This document shows positions 1 to 6,170 of a stretch of DNA of 8,179 nucleotides, piece after piece. The notes beneath the pieces are model-generated. The model was not told the DNA's origin, did no database searches, and was given only the letters and a program-made list of their open reading frames with translations. The number at the start of each line of letters is the position of its first letter. The stretch's first letter is position 1. Origin of the DNA: Wandonia sp964447015 (GTDB taxonomy: Bacteria; Bacteroidota; Bacteroidia; Flavobacteriales_D; Crocinitomicaceae); NCBI GenBank assembly GCA_964447015.1, contig CAYUQU010000119.1:1-8179 (forward strand), written 5' to 3'. Made by a program: the position numbers and the translations under genes.

Positions 1-2037
1 GGTTATTCCTTTATGGTGCATTTTAATCTTAGGGGAATTAAAGGAGAGTCTTGGTTGTTTTTACCGCATTTTATTGCAGGATTTGTTTTGTGGATAATAG
101 GGGTGATCCTTGTTCTCAAAAGCAAGTCTATTCTACGTTTCGTTTTTACACTTTTTAGATTGCCTCAGAGACTTCAACTGAAAACTTCAATAGGTATCCT
201 GATGGTTTTTCTTATCTCCGCGCTTTACGTGAGCATGAAGAGTACTTATTGGGAGGACAAACAAACCTTGGTTTCCATTTTGCGTGCACCCGATGGCAAC
301 TTTGAAAAGGCACTAGAAGATGTTGGTATAACTGATTATACATTCCCTGATCAAATTGAAGCAACTGCAGGGCAAAACATTATTGTGCTTTCACTCGAAT
401 CGGTGGAGATGGGTTTTCTTCACGAAAAATTTGCTCACCTCACTCCAAATCTTAATCGACTTAGAGATGAATGGCACTTCAAACCCATGCAGCCTACAAA
501 AGGTTCTGGCTGGACAAGTGCGTCTTTATACACTTGCTTAACTGGTTTTCCCGCTTTCTTTGGAAGACGAGCGTACAACCTTTTTAAAGATGTGTATGCT
601 ACGCAAATTTCCAGTATTACGATGGCGCTTAATAAAGCAGGGTATTATTCAACTTATTTAAGTGGTGACACAGATCATGCGGGAATAATCGATATCCTAA
701 ACGCGTTTCAGTTTGACAAAGTGGTGGATTATAAAAACGTAGCATCTTCTGGCCATGAAAGCTTTTATGGTTTACGTGATAAAGAGTTGTTTGAACATGC
801 ATTGAACGAAATCAAGCGATTGAATGATAAAGGTTCAGCCTTTGCAGTTTTTGTTTCAACGATAGATACGCATTTCCCCAATGGAATTTATGACAAACGA
901 TTTGAAAAGATTCTCCCCCCTCAAAATTCTGAGCTCGAATTTATGGTGAGTGTGGTCGATTATTTAATTGGAGAATTCATCGCGAGTCTTGAAGAAGAGG
1001 GATTGTTAGAGAATACCGTCGTGTATATCTTCCCCGACCACCTGAAAATGGGTGATCCTAGCGTTTTTGAGAATACAGGTGAGCGACTACTCTACGTATT
1101 GTCCAACAAGAAAATTCAGTCACCTAAAGACACGCTAACACAAATTGACCTTGCACCAGCTATATTAAATGGCGCATCCATAAAGCACAACTTGCGTTTT
1201 CTTACTGATTACATTACGGGTGATGTAAATGACTTTATTGGAGAACATATCGCTGAATTGACCACGGTAAACACAAGTGGGACCCAAAAGTTAGAAGCAG
1301 CTCCTATTGTATTTGAAAACACTCACGAGGTAAGTGAATACGAAGGTGAAACACCACGCTTTATCGCACATGCTGGTGGAATGATCCAAGGACATATTTA
1401 TACGAATTCATTAGAAGCATTAGACTCTAGCTACCAACTTGGGTTTAGGTATTTCGAATTGGATATTCAAAAGACTTCGGACAATCAATATATTGCGCTA
1501 CACGATTGGGAAATATGGCAACAAATGACTGGAGCAACAATCAAACCGCCCGTTTCATTGAAAAACTTTCAAAGCCATTCATTCTACAAACAACTTACAC
1601 CCTTGGATCTGAAAGGGATTAATAAGTGGTTCGTCGATCACCCTGACGCATGGTTGGTGACAGATAAAATTAATGAACCCGTGAGATTCTCAACCGAGTT
1701 TGCTGCTCCCGAACGATTACTTATGGAATTACACAATAAAGACTCACTTTCTGCTGCGTTGGCTAAGAACATGAATCATTTTATGCTAGCTGAATCCATC
1801 GTGCTGAATGCAGACGACACAGCATTGCGTGGTTTTTACCAAAAAGGCATTCGCCATGCTGTGGTATCACGGAGCTTTATTCACGAGTATCCTGCAAAAT
1901 TAAGTACGCTCAAATCCTTAGGTTATAAGATCTATATTCATAACCCCGAAAAAGTCAGCGAAATCAATACCGAGTTTATGATCAAATACGAACTACACCA
2001 CGTCTATGGTCTCTACACCGATGTGTGGCCTTTTTAA
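1..2037 (+). CDS. OpgB/LtaS-like phosphoglycerol transferase fused to a GDPD-like domain (5' end outside window)
   Basis: The reading frame is open to the window edge, so the true start lies upstream; residues here are numbered from the ATG at position 13. Two hydrophobic segments (about 16-36 and 58-75) look like the last membrane helices of a multi-pass N-terminus. Residues 120-390 form an alkaline-phosphatase-superfamily domain of the OpgB/LtaS type: NIIVLSLES (metal ligand E129), KGSGWTSASLY (probable nucleophile T168), STIDTHFPNG (H287) and FPDHLKMG (D342, H343). Family members move phosphoglycerol from phosphatidylglycerol to a glycan or teichoic acid outside the cytoplasmic membrane. 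Residues 447-674 resemble a glycerophosphodiester phosphodiesterase barrel: RFIAHAGG (H453), YTNSLEAL, FELDIQ (E482, D484) and LHD (H497). The two catalytic histidines are kept, but the usual PENT glutamate is replaced by T464. Domain identity is confident; the acceptor, and whether the second domain hydrolyses anything, are unknown. Confidence 0.85.
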   Translation, partial: GYSFMVHFNLRGIKGESWLFLPHFIAGFVLWIIGVILVLKSKSILRFVFTLFRLPQRLQLKTSIGILMVFLISALYVSMKSTYWEDKQTLVSILRAPDGNFEKALEDVGITDYTFPDQIEATAGQNIIVLSLESVEMGFLHEKFAHLTPNLNRLRDEWHFKPMQPTKGSGWTSASLYTCLTGFPAFFGRRAYNLFKDVYATQISSITMALNKAGYYSTYLSGDTDHAGIIDILNAFQFDKVVDYKNVASSGHESFYGLRDKELFEHALNEIKRLNDKGSAFAVFVSTIDTHFPNGIYDKRFEKILPPQNSELEFMVSVVDYLIGEFIASLEEEGLLENTVVYIFPDHLKMGDPSVFENTGERLLYVLSNKKIQSPKDTLTQIDLAPAILNGASIKHNLRFLTDYITGDVNDFIGEHIAELTTVNTSGTQKLEAAPIVFENTHEVSEYEGETPRFIAHAGGMIQGHIYTNSLEALDSSYQLGFRYFELDIQKTSDNQYIALHDWEIWQQMTGATIKPPVSLKNFQSHSFYKQLTPLDLKGINKWFVDHPDAWLVTDKINEPVRFSTEFAAPERLLMELHNKDSLSAALAKNMNHFMLAESIVLNADDTALRGFYQKGIRHAVVSRSFIHEYPAKLSTLKSLGYKIYIHNPEKVSEINTEFMIKYELHHVYGLYTDVWPF

Positions 2038-2076
2038 ATGCAATTTTAGGAGATGCAAATGCATGCATAACGAGTT

Positions 2077-2332
2077 GAAACCATGGAAACATCGTTTGGA
2101 ACCACGGCAATATCATTTGGAATCACAGCCGCATGACTTTGACATCACGGCAACATCATTTGGAATCACGGCTGCATGACTTTGACATCACGGCAACATC
2201 GTTTGACATCACGGCAACATCGTTTGGAACCACGGCAACATCGTTTGGAACCACGGCAACATCATTTGGAATCACGGCCGCATGGCTTTGACATCACGGC
2301 AACATCACTTGGAATCACGGCCTCATGACTTT
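2077..2332. repeat. 12-unit tandem array of alternating 21-bp and 22-bp units
   Basis: Twelve contiguous units can be read without gaps. Type A is 21 bp with core CACGGCAACATCGTTT (or ...ATCATTT). Type B is 22 bp with core CACGGCCGCATGACTTT. Reading from 2077 the order is A A B A B A A A A B A B; the B units start at 2119, 2162, 2268 and 2311. A unit directly after a B starts with GACATC rather than GGAACC or GGAATC, so the 43-bp B-A pair (2119-2161, 2162-2204, 2268-2310) behaves as a higher-order repeat. Stops interrupt the frames, so this is not a coding repeat. There are no spacers and no cas genes, so it is not CRISPR. Function is unknown; a protein-binding array or slippage-generated minisatellite are both possible. 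Confidence 0.93.
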
Positions 2333-2340
2333 AACACCCC

Positions 2341-2397
2341 GTTTTAAAAACACATAGGCACATAGGATTAGTCTATTGTGCCTATGTGTTTTAAAAC
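2341..2397. terminator. Long inverted repeat, possible bidirectional terminator
   Basis: The left arm (2341-2362) and right arm (2377-2397) are complementary over about 21 bp, with one extra A in the left arm; the core is ACACATAGGCACA against TGTGCCTATGTGT. A few more pairs can form inside the 14-base loop. The arm bases flanking the core are an A-run before it and TTTT after it, as in intrinsic terminators read from either strand. It lies about 300 bases past the stop of the transferase fusion, so it could end that transcript after it has run through the tandem array. A non-terminator role for the inverted repeat cannot be excluded. Confidence 0.55.
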
Positions 2398-2414
2398 CAC
2401 CACGCCATCTCCAC

Positions 2415-2445
2415 CTCTATACTCAATACTCTTGCTCACTACTGT
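2415..2445 (+). repeat. 31-bp pyrimidine-rich dispersed repeat, copy 1
   Basis: This copy starts CTCTATACTCAATACT and ends CTCACTACTGT. It matches the copy at 4099-4129 at 28 of 31 positions by hand alignment. The element has an internal quasi-period of about 7 bases (CTCAATA). Confidence 0.7.
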
Positions 2446-2489
2446 CATGGGGGAGGAAAACCCGCAAATGTCATCTCCCATAAAAATCC

Positions 2490-2520
2490 CTCAATACTCC
2501 ATACTCAAACTCAAAACTGT
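2490..2520 (+). repeat. 31-bp pyrimidine-rich dispersed repeat, copy 2
   Basis: This copy starts CTCAATACTCCATACTC and ends CTCAAAACTGT. It matches the copy at 4099-4129 at 26 of 31 positions. Degenerate partial copies follow directly: one ends ACTCAATACTGTTTT (2538-2552) and another is GCTCAATACTGTT (2554-2566). Confidence 0.7.
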
Positions 2521-2612
2521 TCTTGCTCTTGCTCCCTACTCAATACTGTTTTGGCTCAATACTGTTAATCCTTAACATTTATTAACACCCACCAAACCAC
2601 CCACTTAACAAC

Positions 2613-2640
2613 TTTGGCACGCAATTCGTAAATGTCTTTG
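2613..2640 (+). promoter_or_regulatory. Possible promoter for the unknown helical-protein gene
   Basis: TTTG at 2613-2616, a 16-base spacer, and TGTCTTTG at 2633-2640 resemble the Bacteroidota pattern of a -33 TTTG and a -7 TAnnTTTG, with one mismatch and a slightly short spacer. Transcription from here would start near 2647 and give a leader of nearly 60 bases that contains the inverted repeat at 2666-2689. The call rests on motif shape only. Confidence 0.25.
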
Positions 2641-2665
2641 TCATGCATGATTTAATTATTAACCC

Positions 2666-2689
2666 GTCTCGCAACTGCAGATGCGAGAC
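2666..2689 (+). promoter_or_regulatory. Perfect 8-bp inverted repeat in the presumed 5' leader
   Basis: GTCTCGCA (2666-2673) is the exact reverse complement of TGCGAGAC (2682-2689), with an 8-base loop containing CTGCAG. It covers an upstream in-frame ATG at 2681 and ends 15 bases before the ATG at 2705. It could be an RNA hairpin affecting initiation or a dyad operator. There is no T-run after it, so it is not an intrinsic terminator. Confidence 0.45.
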
Positions 2690-2704
2690 ACAAAATTTAA
2701 AGTT

Positions 2705-3415
2705 ATGAATAGTAGAACATCAAACAAGTTGAAAATGTACGAGGCTGTACTTTCAACAATTCAGAAAAATCAATCAGTGTGGGAAGGGATCCCCGTTTTT
2801 GTAGAACTGGTTGAGACACTGCAAACAAAAATTGCAGAAGTGAACACCCTAACACAGTTGCGCGAAGCAGACAAAAAATGGGTGACCAAACAAAAAGATG
2901 ATTTGTTCATTGAAATCGAAAATCGAGCGTATGCACTGAGTTTTATTATGAGAACATACGGTAAAATGCGCAACAGACCAGATATCGAAGGACAATTCTC
3001 TATCAACAAAAGGTTCTTCACTAAAGGTGATGCCAAAGTTAGATTGGCACGGATCAATCAAGTGATAGAAATGTCTCAGGAACTAAGCGAAGATCTTATC
3101 GAGTTCGGCTTGTCGCCTGAGATGATTACAGAACTTGTAGATAAACGCAATCAGTTGAACGCGTTGCTGTTCGAACCGCGAAACATCATCGTCCTCAAAA
3201 AGAAAAGAGGCTTGATGATAGACAAATTGATTCGCTCTATCGACGACATAATCCACACGCAAATCTTTAGTTTGTTGAAGATTATGGAAAATGACCACCC
3301 AGAATTCGTTATCGAATACACAGTGTCTAAAATCATCGTCGACCGAAAAGGTAAGCGCCAAACAAGAACGTTAACCCAAGTTCCTTCCCCTCCGGGATTG
3401 GATGATACGGATTAG
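2705..3415 (+). CDS. Hypothetical helical cytoplasmic protein
   Basis: The protein is about 236 residues from the ATG at 2705. An in-frame ATG at 2681 would add 8 residues (244 in total), but it lies inside a perfect inverted repeat and the added residues look unlike the rest, so the later start is preferred. No signal peptide or membrane segment is seen. The sequence is highly charged and apparently almost all helical. It opens with KLKMYEAVLSTIQKN and QSVWEGIPVFVELVETL, continues through long amphipathic helices, and ends in a basic segment (SKIIVDRKGKRQTRT) and a short PSPPGLDDTD tail. No enzyme motif or known DNA-binding motif is recognised. It stands alone on its strand, with a terminator directly after it and a repeat-rich region before it. 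I believe proteins of this shape occur as uncharacterised proteins in Bacteroidota, but I cannot assign a function. Confidence 0.8.
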   Translation: MNSRTSNKLKMYEAVLSTIQKNQSVWEGIPVFVELVETLQTKIAEVNTLTQLREADKKWVTKQKDDLFIEIENRAYALSFIMRTYGKMRNRPDIEGQFSINKRFFTKGDAKVRLARINQVIEMSQELSEDLIEFGLSPEMITELVDKRNQLNALLFEPRNIIVLKKKRGLMIDKLIRSIDDIIHTQIFSLLKIMENDHPEFVIEYTVSKIIVDRKGKRQTRTLTQVPSPPGLDDTD

Positions 3416-3433
3416 GTTTCTTGTCTATGATTG

Positions 3434-3471
3434 AAAAAGTCGGCTTTCGAATAGAAAGTCGGCTTTTTTTT
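3434..3471 (+). terminator. Intrinsic terminator of the helical-protein gene
   Basis: AAAAAGTCGGCTTTC (3434-3448), a 5-base loop GAATA, and GAAAGTCGGCTTTTT (3454-3468) form a 15-bp stem that runs into a run of eight T. Two pairs (3443/3459 and 3440/3462) are G-U in the plus-strand RNA; read from the minus strand they become A-C mismatches, so the structure favours the plus-strand transcript. It starts 19 bases after the stop codon. The two arms are also near direct repeats of each other. Confidence 0.88.
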
Positions 3472-3479
3472 GTGCCCAC

Positions 3480-3510
3480 CTCAATTCTCAAGACTCGCGC
3501 TCAAAACTGT
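3480..3510 (+). repeat. 31-bp pyrimidine-rich dispersed repeat, copy 3
   Basis: This copy starts CTCAATTCTCAAGACTC and ends CTCAAAACTGT, followed by TTTTT-like sequence. It matches the copy at 4099-4129 at 25 of 31 positions. It sits between two convergent genes, just past the plus-strand terminator. Confidence 0.65.
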
Positions 3511-3564
3511 TTTTACCGCTGGATATTCACAACGGGGCTCTTGATTTGTGTAGGTAAATCAATC

Positions 3565-4038
3565 TCATTCATAAAAGACTTGAACGGAAGAACATTCATT
3601 GGCAGTTAAATCAATTGTGCCCGATTGGAACACCTCCCACAAATTAGATTCATTTAATTCGCGAACATCGTAGTGAACAGTAGTTGATTGCATCTTTCCC
3701 AGATCTATTTCCCTTATATATCCACCATTTCCACAAGGTGGTTCTACAGAAGCATAATTGTAATCCTCGATATAACCAAATAGATTCCCATTCACATATA
3801 TTTGAACGAAGTTGGCGTTGCTGTAAGCTACTATATTTTGATAACTTGTGAAATTTTGCCAAAAACTAATGGTACTTTTATATGAATAGAAACAGGATCC
3901 ATCCTCATGGTTAGCTGATTCATTGTAATTGATTGCTGAAGTATCTGTACAACCCTTAATTGTAACTTCTTCTTTCTTTTTGCATCCAACAAAAAGCCCC
4001 ATACTTATCAATAAAAGGACAACACATATTATTTTCAT
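3565..4038 (-). CDS. Bacteroidota-type lipoprotein with GCTD...DGSC motif
   Basis: The protein is 157 residues from the chosen ATG, which gives a compact lipoprotein signal (M-K-I-I, a hydrophobic core, then FVGC with the lipidated cysteine at 19). An AAAGGAAAA stretch lies just upstream. An in-frame ATG at 4062 would add 8 residues and is the alternative. After the cysteine comes KKKEE, which resembles the Lys/acidic signal that sends Bacteroidota lipoproteins to the cell surface. Residues 29-49 are GCTDTSAINYNESANHEDGSC, a short cysteine-bracketed acidic motif seen in many secreted proteins of this phylum, possibly a calcium-binding loop. The remainder looks beta-rich, with VQIYVNGNLFGYI, a CGNGG turn and a late NEC, so a second disulfide is possible. 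The surface role is unknown. It is the last of three co-directed minus-strand envelope genes. Confidence 0.87.
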   Translation of the reverse strand: MKIICVVLLLISMGLFVGCKKKEEVTIKGCTDTSAINYNESANHEDGSCFYSYKSTISFWQNFTSYQNIVAYSNANFVQIYVNGNLFGYIEDYNYASVEPPCGNGGYIREIDLGKMQSTTVHYDVRELNESNLWEVFQSGTIDLTANECSSVQVFYE

Positions 4039-4098
4039 GACTTTTCCTTTGAAATTATTCATTCTTAATCTATAACTCTAATCAATTCTGTTTTCATC

Positions 4099-4129
4099 CT
4101 CAATACTCTATACTCTTGCTCAATACTGT
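4099..4129 (+). repeat. 31-bp pyrimidine-rich dispersed repeat, copy 4
   Basis: This copy starts CTCAATACTCTATACTC and ends CTCAATACTGT, followed by TTTTT. It lies in the 93-base gap between two minus-strand genes and ends two bases from the stop codon of the secreted-protein gene. A weaker related stretch (ending ATCAATTCTGTTTT, to 4094) precedes it. It is used here as the reference for comparing the other copies. Confidence 0.7.
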
Positions 4130-4131
4130 TT

Positions 4132-4542
4132 TTATTGCTTCACTTTCCTCTTCTCAAAAATGATATATTGACAATACTCATTTGTGTTTAAGATTCCAGG
4201 CTTATTATCACTGTTATCGCCATCACAGGTCAAAATATATGTTTCTTTCATTCTCCAACCGTAACCAGCCATATAGTTTAACACGTCATTGATATTTGTA
4301 AACTCTTTTAAATTATTTTCGTCTTTTGCGTCATACAGAACATACATAGTGCCATCTGGCATTGAAAGCAATGGGTGTTGATAGATTCCTTTTGTTTTAT
4401 AAGAAAGGATGTTTCCCTGATAAAAAACTTTCATGTATACAGATGCATACTCGTATATTGGCTCAGATACATCATCTTGCTGAGCTTGAGAAGGGTTCAT
4501 TGCTAACAATAAAAAGGAGAGAATAAGAATGTAATTTTTCAT
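4132..4542 (-). CDS. Small secreted protein of unknown function
   Basis: The protein is 136 residues with a clear Sec signal peptide: MKNYILILSFLLLAM, then SQA before QQDD, giving cleavage after residue 20. The mature part is about 116 residues, without further membrane segments. It has a probable mixed alpha/beta fold with MPDGTMYVLYDAKDE, then a helix NINDVLNYMAGYGWRM containing a Gly-Trp pair (95-96). That 'loop over a helix then GW' pattern is frequent in short uncharacterised Bacteroidota proteins. Two cysteines (106 and 124) could form a disulfide after export. The gene starts 38 bases downstream of the PH-domain gene on the same strand, which suggests co-transcription. No family name can be given with confidence. 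Confidence 0.8.
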   Translation of the reverse strand: MKNYILILSFLLLAMNPSQAQQDDVSEPIYEYASVYMKVFYQGNILSYKTKGIYQHPLLSMPDGTMYVLYDAKDENNLKEFTNINDVLNYMAGYGWRMKETYILTCDGDNSDNKPGILNTNEYCQYIIFEKRKVKQ

Positions 4543-4580
4543 GTTTTTTTGATTTAGTTGTACTTAAAAGATATTTAAAT

Positions 4581-5162
4581 CTAATTATTTAACATTTTGT
4601 TTTTTTGAGTTTCAAAATCTTTATCCGAAAGATATCCCTTTTCTTTTAGCTCAATTAATTTAAAAAGTTCATCAGCAACCGAAATGGAAACTGCACTTTT
4701 ATTATCATAATTTTGTTCGTTTTTTAAAGCTTCTAAAACAAGATTTAAATCATAATATGTACTTACGAATTTAGATGCTTTACTCATTCTGTTTTCATAA
4801 AAAGATGAGGATATACCATCCGTTCTTCTAATTCTAAGACCACCATATTTAAAGATTATTCCCAACAAAGATTTAGTAAGATATACCTCATATATTTGAT
4901 TTAAGGGAATACTGAAATTAGTTTTTCTCCAAGGAAGAAACCCGCTTTCAACGAGTATGGAGTCGTCTCTTAATGTCCATTTGACACTAATAATGTTTAG
5001 TACTTTGTATATAAATATTGTAATTAAAATCACTCCTAATATTAGCCAAGGTTGATGCCTCATGTAGATAAAGAAGTAAAATGCAAGAGCCAAATAGGGA
5101 GTCAAAATCAAATAGGCCATAAAGCTCTTTTTTGACACAGCATGGATGTTTATAAAGGACAT
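4581..5162 (-). CDS. Membrane protein with bacterial PH domain and C-terminal SHOCT domain
   Basis: The protein is 193 residues. Two membrane helices (about 15-34 and 39-58) form a short hairpin, followed by a cytoplasmic bacterial PH-like domain (about 60-145: WTLRDDSILVESGFL, then FSIPLNQIYEVYL, then YGGLRIRR). This is the arrangement of small YdbS/DUF304-type membrane proteins. The last 30 residues (VADELFKLIELKEKGYLSDKDFETQKNKML) fit the SHOCT motif, a short helical hairpin found at the ends of many otherwise unrelated proteins and thought to mediate oligomerisation. No catalytic residues are apparent; a scaffold or membrane-sensing role is inference. It heads the group of three minus-strand envelope genes. 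The 114-base gap upstream contains TATATTTA, a near match to the Bacteroidota -7 box, so it may have its own promoter. Confidence 0.82.
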   Translation of the reverse strand: MSFINIHAVSKKSFMAYLILTPYLALAFYFFIYMRHQPWLILGVILITIFIYKVLNIISVKWTLRDDSILVESGFLPWRKTNFSIPLNQIYEVYLTKSLLGIIFKYGGLRIRRTDGISSSFYENRMSKASKFVSTYYDLNLVLEALKNEQNYDNKSAVSISVADELFKLIELKEKGYLSDKDFETQKNKMLNN

Positions 5163-5276
5163 AGTTAATATAGTTGTTTGGAGATAAATATATAAAAATA
5201 TTTAATTTGTCCTCTGTGTTAAATTAGGTCTAGTGTAATTAATGATAATCCGCTTAATAAATCTAAGCCAATCAGC

Positions 5277-6101
5277 CTAAACATAATCTGCCATCTCATC
5301 CTCTACTTTTTTAAAGTAAAAGAGCCCTGAGATAAACAAAATCAGAATCATAAGTATCGAAACATAAATCAGTTGACCTGGTGCTTCACCACCAAACATT
5401 GCCCAGCGAAAACCTTGTACAACACCAGCCATAGGGTTAAGATAATAAAGCGTACTTGCCCATTGTGGGAGCTGTTTCGTGGCAAATTCAGCAGGGTAGG
5501 CTATAGGAGTAATGTACAAACCTATTTGCACGATAAATGGCACCACATGTTGAAAGTCGCGATAGCGCACGCTGAGTGCACTGAGCCATATACCGACACT
5601 TAATGCAGCGATAATGCCAATTAAAATAAATACGGGTGCCAACCAAATGTTAACTGATGGAGGAACCTGATAATAGAACATCAACACGATCATAATCACT
5701 AATGCGATGCCGAAATCAATAAAACCTACCACAGCTTTGGAAAGTGGAATAATTAACCTTGGAAAATAAATTTTCTTCACCATACCTTGACTGGCAATTA
5801 TGGAATTCCCCGAATTGGTCATAACATAAGCAAAATAACTCCAAATACTCATGCCTGTAACAGTAAAGAGAATATGAGGCACATCTGTTTCCACGCCTAC
5901 AAATCGCCCGAAAACTAACGTTAAAATCAATAAAGTAACAACGGGTTGCAAAATAGCCCATAGAAAACCTATCGTTGTTTGCGCATACCGTACGCGAAAA
6001 TCTCGCCATGTCAAAGTGAGAAACAAGTCTTTATACCTGTACAACTCCTTGAAATCAGGAATGATTGATTTTTGATTAGCGTCGATGATTTTTTTTTCCA
6101 T
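5277..6101 (-). CDS. ABC-2 type polysaccharide export permease (Wzm/TagG/KpsM family)
   Basis: The protein is 274 residues, the normal length for the family. A cytoplasmic N-terminus leads to LTWRDFRVRYAQTTIGFLWA and LQP (about 30-53), the hallmark entry of Wzm-type permeases. Roughly six membrane helices follow (about 45-65, 78-97, 115-143, 152-173, 184-202, 241-262). The loop LSVRYRDFQHVVPFIVQIG and the PIAYP segment are typical of the O-antigen/teichoic/capsule export branch. Family members work as a dimer with a Wzt/TagH-type ATPase to flip a finished lipid-linked polysaccharide across the inner membrane. That ATPase usually sits next door, but none is present downstream here: the next gene is a PH/SHOCT membrane protein, so the partner must lie upstream of the window or elsewhere. 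The gene follows the methyltransferase after a 69-base gap holding a possible promoter. Confidence 0.93.
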   Translation of the reverse strand: MEKKIIDANQKSIIPDFKELYRYKDLFLTLTWRDFRVRYAQTTIGFLWAILQPVVTLLILTLVFGRFVGVETDVPHILFTVTGMSIWSYFAYVMTNSGNSIIASQGMVKKIYFPRLIIPLSKAVVGFIDFGIALVIMIVLMFYYQVPPSVNIWLAPVFILIGIIAALSVGIWLSALSVRYRDFQHVVPFIVQIGLYITPIAYPAEFATKQLPQWASTLYYLNPMAGVVQGFRWAMFGGEAPGQLIYVSILMILILFISGLFYFKKVEDEMADYV

Positions 6102-6129
6102 AATTGGCGCAATTCAGTGTTGCTTTGGA

Positions 6130-6137
6130 CAAATTTA
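6130..6137 (-). promoter_or_regulatory. Possible -7 promoter box (TAAATTTG) before the export permease
   Basis: Read on the minus strand, TAAATTTG fits the Bacteroidota -7 consensus TAnnTTTG exactly and lies about 28 bases upstream of the permease ATG. No clear -33 TTTG is seen at the expected distance, so support is limited to one box. If real, it would let the permease be expressed independently of the tailoring genes. Confidence 0.3.
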
Positions 6138-6170
6138 GAATAATGATTTGGAATTAGGGAATTTACTTTG

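Larger units (their letters stand above)
2038..2704. other. Long non-coding intergenic region rich in repeats
   Basis: About 670 bases lie between the transferase-fusion stop and the preferred start of the next gene. No convincing gene is seen on either strand. In order it holds a short ATGCATGCAT palindrome (2059-2068), the 21/22-bp tandem array, a long hairpin, several copies of a pyrimidine-rich 31-bp repeat, a possible promoter, and a short perfect inverted repeat before the next ATG. Stretch 2566-2610 is AC-rich with nothing recognisable. Confidence 0.75.

Noticed and set aside
2077..2332. CRISPR array
   Set aside because: The units are directly contiguous with no unique spacers, and no cas gene is nearby.
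2378..2575. Open frame of 65 codons on the plus strand
   Set aside because: It starts inside the right arm of the hairpin and is built from copies of the 31-bp repeat (repeated YSILL-like peptide from CTCAATACT); composition is not protein-like.
2770..3361. Several open frames of 60-95 codons on the minus strand
   Set aside because: They lie opposite the well-supported plus-strand helical-protein gene, have no domain signal, and lack sensible start contexts.
3421..3609. Open frame of 62 codons on the plus strand after the helical-protein gene
   Set aside because: It runs through the intrinsic terminator and a 31-bp repeat, then antisense into the lipoprotein gene.
5221..5280. Possible terminator after the export permease
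   Set aside because: Repeated AGCC/GGCT-like words are direct repeats, not an inverted pair, and there is no T-run in the right place.
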